64,000 nt of DNA from NCBI RefSeq assembly GCF_003721565.1, contig NZ_RJJE01000007.1, forward strand, positions 1 through 64,000, in the 5' to 3' direction. The notes under the pieces were generated by a model. The model was not told the origin of the DNA, ran no database searches, and saw only the letters and a list, made by a program, of their open reading frames with translations. The position numbers were made by a program, and so were the translations under genes. Origin of the DNA: Rufibacter immobilis (GTDB lineage Bacteria > Bacteroidota > Bacteroidia > Cytophagales > Hymenobacteraceae). Below are positions 1 to 7,534 of this stretch, in pieces; position 1 is the stretch's first letter, and every line of letters starts with the position of its first letter.

Positions 1-50
1 AAGGTCTAAGTGCTTTTCTGGAGCATACATCGTTTATCCACCAAAAAGGG

Positions 51-81
51 CGAGGCTCACCTAAATAGCAGGTGAGCCTCG
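51..81 (-). terminator. Rho-independent terminator of the phosphoribosyltransferase gene
   Basis: A perfect 12-bp stem (51-62 with 70-81) and a 7-nt loop lie 30 bp beyond the stop of the minus-strand gene. Read on the minus strand the stem is followed by a short T run (complement of the A's at 43-47). Confidence 0.75.
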
Positions 82-110
82 ACCTTTTATTACCAGGGTA
101 GAATAGCAAA

Positions 111-620
111 TTAAATTAGATAGGCATTCCATTCACTTTCTGCTAATACTACTCTGATGTGTTCTCTAAGAGTAGTAGCTAAAGAGTAGCCTGTGTAGGT
201 AGATGAGATGGGGTATAGAGTATGATGCCTATTAATGAGTGTGGCAATCTCAAGCTTTTTACATTCTTTTTCTAGAAAAGATCGCAATGTGTAAGCAAGA
301 GTTTTACCTGTGTTCAATACATCATCTACCAATACAACAGTTGTATCCGCTAAGGTATCTAAGGCTGGTTCAATAAGAAAATCATGAGCCAGAGGATCAG
401 TTTTATGTAAAGTCACTTTTAGTAGCTTTACTTCTATGGCTGAGATTTGCTTAAGTTCCTGCTGAAGTAACTGTGCTAGGAGATAGCCGTTCTCATGAAT
501 ACCTGCTAAGACCATCTTATTTTCCTCAAAATTATTTTCAAAAATCTCAAATGCCATGCGTTTGATTTTCTGAAGAATTTGGTGGTGGTCCAGAATGCGG
601 TTTTCTTGGGTCAAGATCAT
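111..620 (-). CDS. Phosphoribosyltransferase family protein (PyrR-like type I fold)
   Basis: A 169-aa soluble protein with the type I phosphoribosyltransferase PRPP-binding loop at about residues 96-107 (VLVDDVLNTGKT), preceded by the expected hydrophobic strand. Enzymes of this fold transfer phosphoribosyl from PRPP to a base or carry a regulatory version of the site; length and loop fit the PyrR/hypoxanthine PRTase size class. Neither the substrate nor pyrimidine attenuation can be read from the sequence. It is divergent from the L31 gene and ends at a good terminator. Base composition is more AT-rich than the genes downstream. Confidence 0.8.
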   Translation of the reverse strand: MILTQENRILDHHQILQKIKRMAFEIFENNFEENKMVLAGIHENGYLLAQLLQQELKQISAIEVKLLKVTLHKTDPLAHDFLIEPALDTLADTTVVLVDDVLNTGKTLAYTLRSFLEKECKKLEIATLINRHHTLYPISSTYTGYSLATTLREHIRVVLAESEWNAYLI

Positions 621-714
621 GTAACTAGAATGCTGTTTGCGGCTAATTTACCAAAATTATTTTAGAGCATTCTTTGCTAACCAAAACCAGAATTGAAATT
701 TTTCTTTTCAAAGG

Positions 715-745
715 TTTTAATTTTATCGCAAATGTTTTATTTTTG
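715..745 (+). promoter_or_regulatory. Candidate Bacteroidota promoter of rpmE2
   Basis: TATTTTTG at 738-745 matches the TAnnTTTG -7 box of Bacteroidota sigma-A promoters. A T-rich -33 box (TTTT, 715-718) lies 19 bp upstream. The rpmE2 start is 40 bp downstream. Assignment is by motif and spacing only. Confidence 0.5.
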
Positions 746-785
746 CAGTCCTATTCGAGGAATCCGAAGTTAAAAATATAGAATA

Positions 786-1028
786 ATGAAAAAGGACATC
801 CATCCTGAATACAGAGAAGTAGTTTTCCAAGACACTTCCAGCGATTTTAAATTCATCACCCGTTCTACCATGAACTCAAGCGAGTCTATCACTATGGAAG
901 ACGGTAAGACTTATCCAGTAATTAAGGTGGAGGTATCTTCTGCTTCGCATCCATTCTACACCGGTAAGAACATTTATGTGGATACTGCCGGACGTATTGA
1001 TAAGTTCAAGCAGCGTTATAAGAAATAA
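786..1028 (+). CDS. rpmE2: Ribosomal protein L31, type B
   Basis: An 80-aa protein with the typical opening [10 protein letters not shown] and the L31 features [10 protein letters not shown] and a basic C-terminus (KFKQRYKK). The zinc-binding cysteines of type A L31 are absent, so this is the zinc-independent type B form, a component of the 50S subunit near the intersubunit bridge. Single-gene unit with a promoter-like box upstream and a strong terminator downstream. Confidence 0.95.
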   Translation: MKKDIHPEYREVVFQDTSSDFKFITRSTMNSSESITMEDGKTYPVIKVEVSSASHPFYTGKNIYVDTAGRIDKFKQRYKK

Positions 1029-1053
1029 GCGAATTTATTGATTCATCGTATAG

Positions 1054-1087
1054 AAGTCTTCCTGAGTAAATTGGGAAGACTTTTTTA
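1054..1087 (+). terminator. Rho-independent terminator of rpmE2
   Basis: Stem AAGTCTTCC (1054-1062) pairs with GGAAGACTT (1074-1082) and is followed by a T run. It lies 26 bp after the rpmE2 stop and ends 10 bp before the next start. Confidence 0.85.
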
Positions 1088-1096
1088 TTTTGTCCT

Positions 1097-2305
1097 ATGA
1101 ACATTATTCTCTTCGATGATCCGGAACTGCGGACTAATCTGCTGCCGTTAACCTATACCCGGCCAGTGTCAGAAATCCGCATTGGTATTATGACCATCAC
1201 TGAAAAATGGAGACATTTTTCAAAGGGGCAGGTTTCATTTCTGGCGGAACCGTATCTGCAGGAAAAGTTCAAGCAGCAGGTAGACAACGAAGCGAACATC
1301 TATGTCAATGGGGCTGTCTGCCCAACTGCTGAACTCTTAGAACAGATAAGGCGAATGCCGCTTGGAGCAGCGCTTTATAACGGAGATCTTTTAGTGGCCT
1401 TACATGCGGGTGAGTCTTCTTTTAAATCAGGTAAAGAAGTCTACAATTACAAGAGCCATACCCAAACCTCCATTACTCTGTCAGCGCATGGAGTAGTAAC
1501 GCAACTGTGGGATATTTTCCGGTTTAACGGTCCCCAGATCAGAGATGATTTCAAAGTGTTGACCGAAGGTAGAGTGAGTCAGCCAATTTCTGATCCGCAT
1601 ACGGTAGCTTACAATGTGCAAGATATCTTCATTGAGGAAGGCGTGCAGTTTAAGGCGGCCATCTTGAATGCGGAGAATGGACCCATCTATATTGGCAGGA
1701 ACGCACAGGTGCAGGAAGGTACGGTGCTAAGAGGTCCGTTTGCCTTGGGTGAGGAAAGCATCATTAACATGGGAGGCAAAATGCGCGGCGATGTGACCAT
1801 TGGCCCTTACTGTAAAGTGGGAGGTGAGATCAGTAACTGCGTCTTTTTTGGTTACTCCAATAAAGGGCATGATGGCTTCATGGGCAATTCTGTGGTGGGA
1901 GAGTGGTGTAACTTTGGGGCCGACACCAATACATCCAATCTGAAGAACAACTATGCTAACGTGAAGCTCTGGAGCCACGCGCAACAAAAGATGGTAGATA
2001 CCGGCTTGCAGTTCTGCGGCCTCATTATGGCTGACCATGGCAAGAGCGGCATCAATACCATGTTTAATACCGGAACGGTGGTAGGCGTGGGAGCCAATGT
2101 GTTCGGGAGTGGTTATCCGCCTAACTTCATCCCGTCTTTTACCTGGGGAGCGGTGAATGAGTCACAGACGTTTAAGCTGCCGAAATTCTATGAAGTGGCC
2201 GAGGCAGTGTTAAGCCGAAGGGGGCAGAGCGTCACGCCTACGGAACGGGCTATCTATGACCATATTTTTGAGGAGACCAAAACCAGCCGTAGCTGGGAGC
2301 AGTAA
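1097..2305 (+). CDS. GlmU-like putative sugar nucleotidyltransferase with left-handed beta-helix
   Basis: A 402-aa protein. The N-terminus (MNIILFDDPE, then RTNLLPLTYTRP) has the nucleotidyltransferase-like strand of the Bacteroidota GlmU-related family (NTP_transf_4 type). Residues of about 180-350 show hexapeptide-type repeats (GPIYIGRNAQVQEGT, GPYCKVGG, GVGANVFG) expected of a left-handed beta-helix acetyltransferase domain. By family it would make or modify a nucleotide sugar for cell envelope synthesis. The classical GlmU signature LAAGxGTRM is absent, so the catalytic role of the N-domain is uncertain. Starts 10 bp after the rpmE2 terminator. Confidence 0.8.
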   Translation: MNIILFDDPELRTNLLPLTYTRPVSEIRIGIMTITEKWRHFSKGQVSFLAEPYLQEKFKQQVDNEANIYVNGAVCPTAELLEQIRRMPLGAALYNGDLLVALHAGESSFKSGKEVYNYKSHTQTSITLSAHGVVTQLWDIFRFNGPQIRDDFKVLTEGRVSQPISDPHTVAYNVQDIFIEEGVQFKAAILNAENGPIYIGRNAQVQEGTVLRGPFALGEESIINMGGKMRGDVTIGPYCKVGGEISNCVFFGYSNKGHDGFMGNSVVGEWCNFGADTNTSNLKNNYANVKLWSHAQQKMVDTGLQFCGLIMADHGKSGINTMFNTGTVVGVGANVFGSGYPPNFIPSFTWGAVNESQTFKLPKFYEVAEAVLSRRGQSVTPTERAIYDHIFEETKTSRSWEQ

Positions 2306-2346
2306 GCGTAGAGCAGCTTTCATAAATAACTTATTCCGGCGGCGTA

Positions 2347-2386
2347 CCGTTTAGCGGCTATTTTTCTGAAAATAGAGCAAAAACGG
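2347..2386 (+). repeat. 40-bp palindromic intergenic repeat (copy 1)
   Basis: Left arm CCGTTTAGCGGCTATTTTT, right half degenerate and ending AAAACGG. It lies between the GlmU-like gene and holB, 41 bp after the stop. Confidence 0.8.
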
Positions 2387-2466
2387 TGTGCCGCCGTTAT
2401 CTTTACAGATGCAAACGGAAAGCTATTTCCGGGCGCATGTATTTCTATTTCAAATTTTAACCATCT

Positions 2467-3588
2467 GTGCAGTTCTCCCAGATTTACGGCCATCAGGAAA
2501 CCAAGCAACTGTTGCTGAACTCCGTCACGTCACAGCACGTTGCGCATGCGCAATTGTTTTTAGGGGCTGAGGGAAGCGCAAACCTCGCTTTGGCCTTGGC
2601 GTATGCCCAGTACCTTAACTGTGAAGATCCGCAGCCCCAGGACTCCTGCGGCGTTTGTGCCAGCTGTGCCAAAATAAGCAAACGCATTCATCCAGACTTG
2701 AATTTTGTGATGCCCGTCACCAAAGTGAAGGACCAGGATGCGTTGAGCAAGAACTTTGTCACGCAGTGGAGAGCTTTTCTCAACGACAGCCCGTACCAGA
2801 CGCTCAATGACTGGATGCAGTTCATTGGCGCCGAAAACAAGCAAGGCTCTATTCCGGTAGGCGAGAGCCGGGAACTGGTGCGCATGACTTCGCTCAAAGC
2901 CTTCGAGGCCAAATATAAGGTCATTGTGATCTGGTTGCCGGAACTGATGAATGCCAGCGCCGCCAACGCCCTGCTGAAGTTGCTGGAGGAACCGCCCGCC
3001 GCCACCGTTTTTCTGTTGGTGAGCAATGCCTCAGACAAGATTATGCCCACCATTCTCTCCCGTACCCAGCTGGTGAAAGTGCGTTCGTTCACAGATGCTG
3101 AAGTGATTCAATATCTGCAGGAGCAGCATGGGGTGGAAGAGGAGCGGGCATACCAGGTGGCGCAACTGGCCGAGGGCAACCTCCAGGCCGCCCGGGTGCT
3201 GAGCCAGGAAATGACCTCAGATTACTTCACGTTTTTCCTGAGCTGGATGCGCCTGTGCTACAACCATAAATTTGACGGTGTGCTGGAGCAGAGCGAAGAC
3301 TTCCAGAAACTGGGCCGCGAGAACCAGAAAAATTTCCTGCAGTTCGCGCTGGGGTTGCTCCGTAAGGTGTTGCTGTATGGCGTAGACCAGCAGTTGATCA
3401 CGTTTCTGCCCGCGCCGGAGCTGGACTTCGTGCAGAAATTCGCGAAGTTGATTCACCAGGGCAACGGGGCGCAGCTCACGCAGGAACTCAATGACGCGCA
3501 TTACCACATTGAACGGAACGCGCACCCTAAAATCACGTTCTTACATACCTCTATTCAGATAGCGCAACTCATTCGGCCGGTCGCATAA
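2467..3588 (+). CDS. holB: DNA polymerase III subunit delta' (clamp loader)
   Basis: A 373-aa protein starting at GTG 2467 (MQFSQIYGHQETKQLL). It carries the DnaX/delta' zinc module (Cys at about 52, 61, 64, 67), the region NALLKLLEEPP and the SRTQ variant of the SRC motif. The P-loop position (LGAEGSANLA, about 32-41) lacks the lysine, as expected for delta', which does not hydrolyse ATP. It would form part of the clamp loader that places the beta clamp on DNA. It heads a close cluster with hemC (9-bp gap). In many Bacteroidota holB sits next to ricT; here ricT is 16 kb away. Confidence 0.92.
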   Translation: MQFSQIYGHQETKQLLLNSVTSQHVAHAQLFLGAEGSANLALALAYAQYLNCEDPQPQDSCGVCASCAKISKRIHPDLNFVMPVTKVKDQDALSKNFVTQWRAFLNDSPYQTLNDWMQFIGAENKQGSIPVGESRELVRMTSLKAFEAKYKVIVIWLPELMNASAANALLKLLEEPPAATVFLLVSNASDKIMPTILSRTQLVKVRSFTDAEVIQYLQEQHGVEEERAYQVAQLAEGNLQAARVLSQEMTSDYFTFFLSWMRLCYNHKFDGVLEQSEDFQKLGRENQKNFLQFALGLLRKVLLYGVDQQLITFLPAPELDFVQKFAKLIHQGNGAQLTQELNDAHYHIERNAHPKITFLHTSIQIAQLIRPVA

Positions 3589-3597
3589 CTTTATACC

Positions 3598-4542
3598 ATG
3601 GAAACAACTTCAACCACGTCTCCCATTCGCATAGGAACCCGCGGCAGCCGTCTGGCCCTCTGGCAGGCGCACCACGTGGCAGACACTTTACGGGCCAGCG
3701 GCATGGAGGTGGAAATCATCACCATCACCACCAAAGGAGACCTCGTCTTGGACCGGTCACTGGACAAAATAGGAGCCAAAGGTGTGTTCACCGAGGAGCT
3801 GGAAGAAAGCCTGCGCACCGGGGCCATTGACATTGCCGTGCACAGCGCCAAAGACGTACAATCTACCATTCCGGATGATCTGGAACTGCTGGCGTTCATG
3901 GAGCGCGAGCAGGTACATGATGTAGTAATCTCCTTTGACCCGCTCTTTAAACTAGGCGAGGGGCAGCAGGTCATTGGCACATCCTCTACGCGCCGCCGGT
4001 CTATGCTCAAAAGGTTTTACCCCAACGTAATCACCGCTGAGTGCCGCGGCAACCTGCAGACCCGCATCCAGAAACTGAAAGACGGGCAGTATGATGCCAT
4101 TCTGTTGGCGTATGCCGGGGTGGCCCGTATGCAGTATGACCACATGATTGCGCAGCATCTTCCGCTGGAAACCTTTATTCCGGCCGCCGGACAAGGAAGT
4201 GTGGCCATTGAGTGCGCCAAAACCCTGCCGCTGGAGCGGAAGCTGGACTTGAAGGTGGCCTTAGACCATAAACCCACGCACCTTTGCCTCTTAGCCGAAC
4301 GCGCTTACCTGCGTACCATGGAAGGCGGTTGCAGCATTCCTTCTTTCGCCCTGGCTACCTTACAGGATGAACAGTTAACCTTGAGGGCCGGAATCATCAG
4401 CCTGGACGGCGAGGAACTGATTGTGGAGGAAATGAGCGGCCCTTCTGAACAGGCCGAAGCGATGGGAGAGGAGCTGGCACACGTGGTTCTGAACAAAGGC
4501 GGCGCCCAGATTCTGGCCTCCATCAAAGAGGCGAAAGCGTAG
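3598..4542 (+). CDS. hemC: Hydroxymethylbilane synthase (porphobilinogen deaminase)
   Basis: A 314-aa cytosolic enzyme that condenses four porphobilinogen molecules to hydroxymethylbilane in haem synthesis. Visible motifs are the N-terminal IRIGTRGSRLALWQA, HSAKDV at 82-87 with the catalytic Asp, GTSSTRR at about 127-133, AECRGNLQTR at 147-156, and the dipyrromethane-binding Cys at about 245 in EGGCSIPSF. Length matches the family. Follows holB by 9 bp. Confidence 0.97.
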   Translation: METTSTTSPIRIGTRGSRLALWQAHHVADTLRASGMEVEIITITTKGDLVLDRSLDKIGAKGVFTEELEESLRTGAIDIAVHSAKDVQSTIPDDLELLAFMEREQVHDVVISFDPLFKLGEGQQVIGTSSTRRRSMLKRFYPNVITAECRGNLQTRIQKLKDGQYDAILLAYAGVARMQYDHMIAQHLPLETFIPAAGQGSVAIECAKTLPLERKLDLKVALDHKPTHLCLLAERAYLRTMEGGCSIPSFALATLQDEQLTLRAGIISLDGEELIVEEMSGPSEQAEAMGEELAHVVLNKGGAQILASIKEAKA

Positions 4543-4566
4543 AGGCAAAGCTTATCTGTATATTTC

Positions 4567-4604
4567 CGTTTCGAGCCTATTTTTCCTGAAACTGCTTTAA
4601 AACG
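4567..4604 (+). repeat. Palindromic intergenic repeat (degenerate copy 2)
   Basis: CCGTTTCGAGCCTATTTTTC on the left and CTTTAAAACG on the right align with the family but with several changes. It fills most of the gap between hemC and the cyclophilin gene. Confidence 0.5.
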
Positions 4605-4614
4605 ATCAGCACGC

Positions 4615-5235
4615 ATGAAGAAAGTATTGTTCCTTTTGTTAGCCCTAGTTGGCCTCAGCGGCACGGTGTCGGCGCAGAAGAAATCAAAGAAAGACTATTT
4701 GGTCACCATTGCCACGCCGCAGGGAACCATTAGGCTGGTGTTGTTTGAAGATACGCCCAAACACCGCGAGAATTTCCTGAAACTGGTGAAAGACAAATAC
4801 TATGACGGTACCACGTTTCACCGGGTCATCAATGATTTCATGATCCAGGGCGGCGACCCTAACTCTAAAGACAGCGATCCCAGCAATGATGGCTCCGGCA
4901 GCCCCGGCTATACCATCCCCGCTGAGATCTTGCCGCACCACAAGCACGTGTATGGCGCACTGGCGGCGGCTAGATTGGGTGGGCCCGCGAATCCTAATAA
5001 AGAATCCAGTGGTTCGCAGTTTTATCTGGTGGAAAACCATGCCGGTGTTCCGTTCCTGGACAACCAGTACACCGTGTATGGGCAAGTGATTGACGGTTTG
5101 GCCGTGATTGACAAAATTGCCGAGCAGCCCAAAGATTACCGGGACCGCCCCACTACCGATGTGAAAATGACGGTGACCACCAAAAAGATGAAGAAAAAGA
5201 AGATTACCCAAACCTACGGCTACCGCTACGAATAA
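4615..5235 (+). CDS. Secreted peptidyl-prolyl cis-trans isomerase, cyclophilin type
   Basis: A 206-aa protein with a Sec signal peptide (about residues 1-20, ending VSAQ). The cyclophilin core follows: NFLKLVKDKYYDGTTFHRV with the catalytic Arg in FHRV, MIQGGDP, and SGSQFYLV. It would catalyse proline isomerisation in the periplasm during protein folding. The lysine-rich C-terminus (KKMKKKK) is unusual. It is 12 bp upstream of the next gene and probably co-transcribed. Confidence 0.93.
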   Translation: MKKVLFLLLALVGLSGTVSAQKKSKKDYLVTIATPQGTIRLVLFEDTPKHRENFLKLVKDKYYDGTTFHRVINDFMIQGGDPNSKDSDPSNDGSGSPGYTIPAEILPHHKHVYGALAAARLGGPANPNKESSGSQFYLVENHAGVPFLDNQYTVYGQVIDGLAVIDKIAEQPKDYRDRPTTDVKMTVTTKKMKKKKITQTYGYRYE

Positions 5236-5247
5236 GCTTCTCCCGCT

Positions 5248-6147
5248 ATGAAAACCATCCTCATCACCGGCTCTAATGGCCTGCTGGGCCAGAAATTGGT
5301 CAACCTGCTCCACCTGGAGCCCAACACCAAATTGATCGCTTCGTCACGGGGGCAGAACAAACTGGCCGAGATTTATCCCAATGTCGCGTTCGCGGCGATG
5401 GACGTGACCAATGCCGAACAGGTAGAACAAGTCATTTCTGAATTGCAGCCCACCCACATCATCCACACGGCGGCTATGACCAACGTGGACGACTGTGAGA
5501 GCCAGCGCGAGGAATGCTGGAAACAGAACGTAGATGCGGTGGAGAACCTGGTGAAAGCTTCGGAAAGACACGGCGTGCACCTCATCCACGTCTCCACCGA
5601 TTTCATCTTTGACGGCGAGAACGGCCCTTACGCAGAGGAGGCTGAGGGTAACCCCGTCAACTTCTACGGTGAAAGCAAACTGGCCGCTGAGGAACTGGTG
5701 AAACGCGCCGCCTGCAAATGGGCTATTCTGCGCACTGTTTTGGTGTTCGGGATTGTGCATGACTATGGCCGCTCTAACATTGTGCTGTGGGTGAAAGGCA
5801 GCCTGGAGCAAGGCAAGCAGATCAAAGTGGTGAACGACCAGCTCCGTACGCCCACGCTGGCAGAGGACTTGGCCCAAGGCTGCTGGCTGGCCGCCAAGCA
5901 TGACGCGCAAGGCATCTTCAACATCTCCGGCGAGGAACTGCTTACCCCTCACCAAATGGCCGTGCAGGTAGCTGAGTACTTCAACTTAGACCAAAGCCTG
6001 ATTGAGGAAGTAGACGGCACGCTCTTCACCCAACCCGCCAAACGCCCGCCGCGCACCGGGTTTGACATCACCAAAGCCAAAACGCAACTGGGCTACCAAC
6101 CGCACACGTTCAAAGAAAGCATCGCCATTTTGGCGGGACAGATATAA
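5248..6147 (+). CDS. SDR-family sugar nucleotide reductase, dTDP-4-dehydrorhamnose reductase-like (RfbD/RmlD)
   Basis: A 299-aa extended short-chain dehydrogenase. Features are the nucleotide-binding TGSNGLLG (7-14), HTAAMTNVDDCE (about 73-84), STDFIFDG (about 116-123) and the YxxxK pair Tyr140/Lys144 in FYGESK. This pattern is that of RmlD, which reduces dTDP-4-dehydro-L-rhamnose. No other rml genes are nearby, so the exact substrate is an inference. Confidence 0.85.
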   Translation: MKTILITGSNGLLGQKLVNLLHLEPNTKLIASSRGQNKLAEIYPNVAFAAMDVTNAEQVEQVISELQPTHIIHTAAMTNVDDCESQREECWKQNVDAVENLVKASERHGVHLIHVSTDFIFDGENGPYAEEAEGNPVNFYGESKLAAEELVKRAACKWAILRTVLVFGIVHDYGRSNIVLWVKGSLEQGKQIKVVNDQLRTPTLAEDLAQGCWLAAKHDAQGIFNISGEELLTPHQMAVQVAEYFNLDQSLIEEVDGTLFTQPAKRPPRTGFDITKAKTQLGYQPHTFKESIAILAGQI

Positions 6148-6158
6148 CGCGCAGAAAT

Positions 6159-6198
6159 CCGTTTAGGGGCTGTTTTTAGAAAAACGGCCCCTAAACGG
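6159..6198. repeat. 40-bp palindromic repeat (copy 3, near perfect)
   Basis: Both arms are complete (CCGTTTAGGGGC and GCCCCTAAACGG). It begins 12 bp after the stop of the upstream reductase gene and directly precedes the REPIN-like element. Confidence 0.95.
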
Positions 6199-6202
6199 AA
6201 CT

Positions 6203-6365
6203 GTAGCGTCGTAATACCATTACGACGAGGTGCTATGAAACAAAACAGGTTCTCTCTGTAAGAACCTTAATCGCCTCAAAAAGAATAGTCGCTTTGACCA
6301 GTCCGCTGAGATGTGCGCTGGGCATTTCTGCGGGGAACCACGTCGTACTGGTAGTACGACGCTAC
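6203..6365. mobile_element. REPIN-like element: two inverted GTAG-hairpin repeats
   Basis: GTAG at 6203 is followed by hairpin CGTCGTAAT-acc-ATTACGACG (6207-6227). At the other end hairpin CGTCGTACT-ggt-AGTACGACG (6341-6361) is followed by CTAC (6362-6365). The two ends are inverted copies of one GTAG-plus-hairpin unit that differ at the bases next to the loop. This is the architecture of REP doublets moved by RAYT (TnpA-REP) transposases. No RAYT gene is in the window. Confidence 0.7.
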
Positions 6366-6436
6366 GGATTTACCTCCTTGCGGCTATAGGTTGAAAAAGT
6401 AGCTACCAAATCTAAATTCCTCCGTAGAAGCAACTT

Positions 6437-7375
6437 ATGCTGAAACGTCTGCTCCACGGTTTGCAAGAGTATTTCTCTTTCTCCCAGCGGGAGCTGACCC
6501 AGTTCTTCATCCTGATTTTCCTGATGGCGCTGCTCATGGTTGCGCCATTTTTCTTTTTCCAGGACGATGTTCCCTATGACCCCACCGCCGACCAAAGGAT
6601 TCTGGACAGCCTGGTGGTGCAGCTAGACCAGCAAGCCGAAGAGGAAGCCGCCGCAAGAGCCAACCGTTATCGGCGCAAGCCCATCAAACTGTACCGCTTC
6701 AATCCCAACCAGCTCACTGCGGCGCAGTGGCAGGAACTGGGCCTGAACAGATACATCGCGCAGCGCATCCTGAACTATCGTGCCAAAGCCGGCGATTTCA
6801 AGAGCAAGGCGCAGCTGCAGAAAATCTACGGCCTGCCCGATTCGCTCTTCCAGCTGTGGTACCCGTACATAGACTTGCCAGACGAAAGCCCCGGCTACGC
6901 CCGCCAGCCGTTTAGCGGCTCTTTTTCTGAAAACAGGCCCAAACCAGAGTTTCCGCGCAAGCGGTGGGAGTTGCAGCCCTTTGACCTGAACACCGCAGAT
7001 ACCACCGAGCTGAAGCAAATCAGGGGCATTGGCAGCAAACTCTCCCAGCGTATTATCAATTTTAGAGACAAGATGGGTGGCTTCCATAGCGTAGACCAAG
7101 TGGCCGAGGTGTACGGGCTCCCGCCCGAAGTAGCCGACAGTGTCCGCAAATACGCGTTCATTGCCAAAGACGGAGGCGTTAAGAAAATCAACCTGAATGC
7201 CGCTACGTTTGACGAGCTTCGGCAGCACCCGTATATTGGTTACAGCCTGGCCCGCGCCATTGTGAACTATCGCACCCAGCACGGTCCGTATCCCAGCGTG
7301 GAGGAACTGCGCAAAATTAAAGTGATCAATGAGGCTCAGTTCCTGAAGATGCAGCCGTATCTGGTGGTGCAGTAA
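6437..7375 (+). CDS. Membrane-anchored ComEA-like helix-hairpin-helix protein
   Basis: A 312-aa protein with one transmembrane segment at about 21-41 and a downstream region with three helix-hairpin-helix modules: about 85-130 (AAQWQELGLNRYIAQRI), about 185-225 (LNTADTTELKQIRGIGSKL) and about 250-300 (INLNAATFDELRQHPYIG). HhH modules bind DNA backbone; the ComEA family is known for DNA uptake, but in Bacteroidota such proteins are often of unknown role. Residues of about 158-170 (PFSGSFSENRPKP) are encoded by an embedded copy of the palindromic repeat and join two modules. Confidence 0.85.
   Translation: MLKRLLHGLQEYFSFSQRELTQFFILIFLMALLMVAPFFFFQDDVPYDPTADQRILDSLVVQLDQQAEEEAAARANRYRRKPIKLYRFNPNQLTAAQWQELGLNRYIAQRILNYRAKAGDFKSKAQLQKIYGLPDSLFQLWYPYIDLPDESPGYARQPFSGSFSENRPKPEFPRKRWELQPFDLNTADTTELKQIRGIGSKLSQRIINFRDKMGGFHSVDQVAEVYGLPPEVADSVRKYAFIAKDGGVKKINLNAATFDELRQHPYIGYSLARAIVNYRTQHGPYPSVEELRKIKVINEAQFLKMQPYLVVQ
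6909..6946 (+). repeat. Palindromic repeat inside a coding region (copy 4)
   Basis: CGTTTAGCGGCTCTTTTTC and the right half CAGGCCCAAACCAG are read through in frame (CCG TTT AGC GGC) between the first and second HhH modules of the ComEA-like protein. Confidence 0.85.
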
Positions 7376-7380
7376 AATCT

Positions 7381-7418
7381 GTTTAGCGGCCGTTTTTCCA
7401 AAATCTGGCCAAAAACAT
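7381..7418 (+). repeat. Palindromic repeat (copy 5)
   Basis: GTTTAGCGGCCGTTTTTCC with a degenerate right half. It starts 5 bp after the stop of the ComEA-like gene. Confidence 0.85.
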
Positions 7419-7534
7419 AAAATCAATCATCCGTAGAGGCGTTACCATGTGATGCCGCCACAATTGGCATTTTAGAAGTGAATCCCTAATTTCCACTTCG
7501 TAAAACACGCGTCCGGCTCCACCGTTTACCCCAT

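Noticed and set aside
7431-7460. Another GTAG-hairpin (GTAGAGGCGTTACCATG)
   Set aside because: The hairpin is only five pairs with one G-T, and there is no inverted partner nearby.
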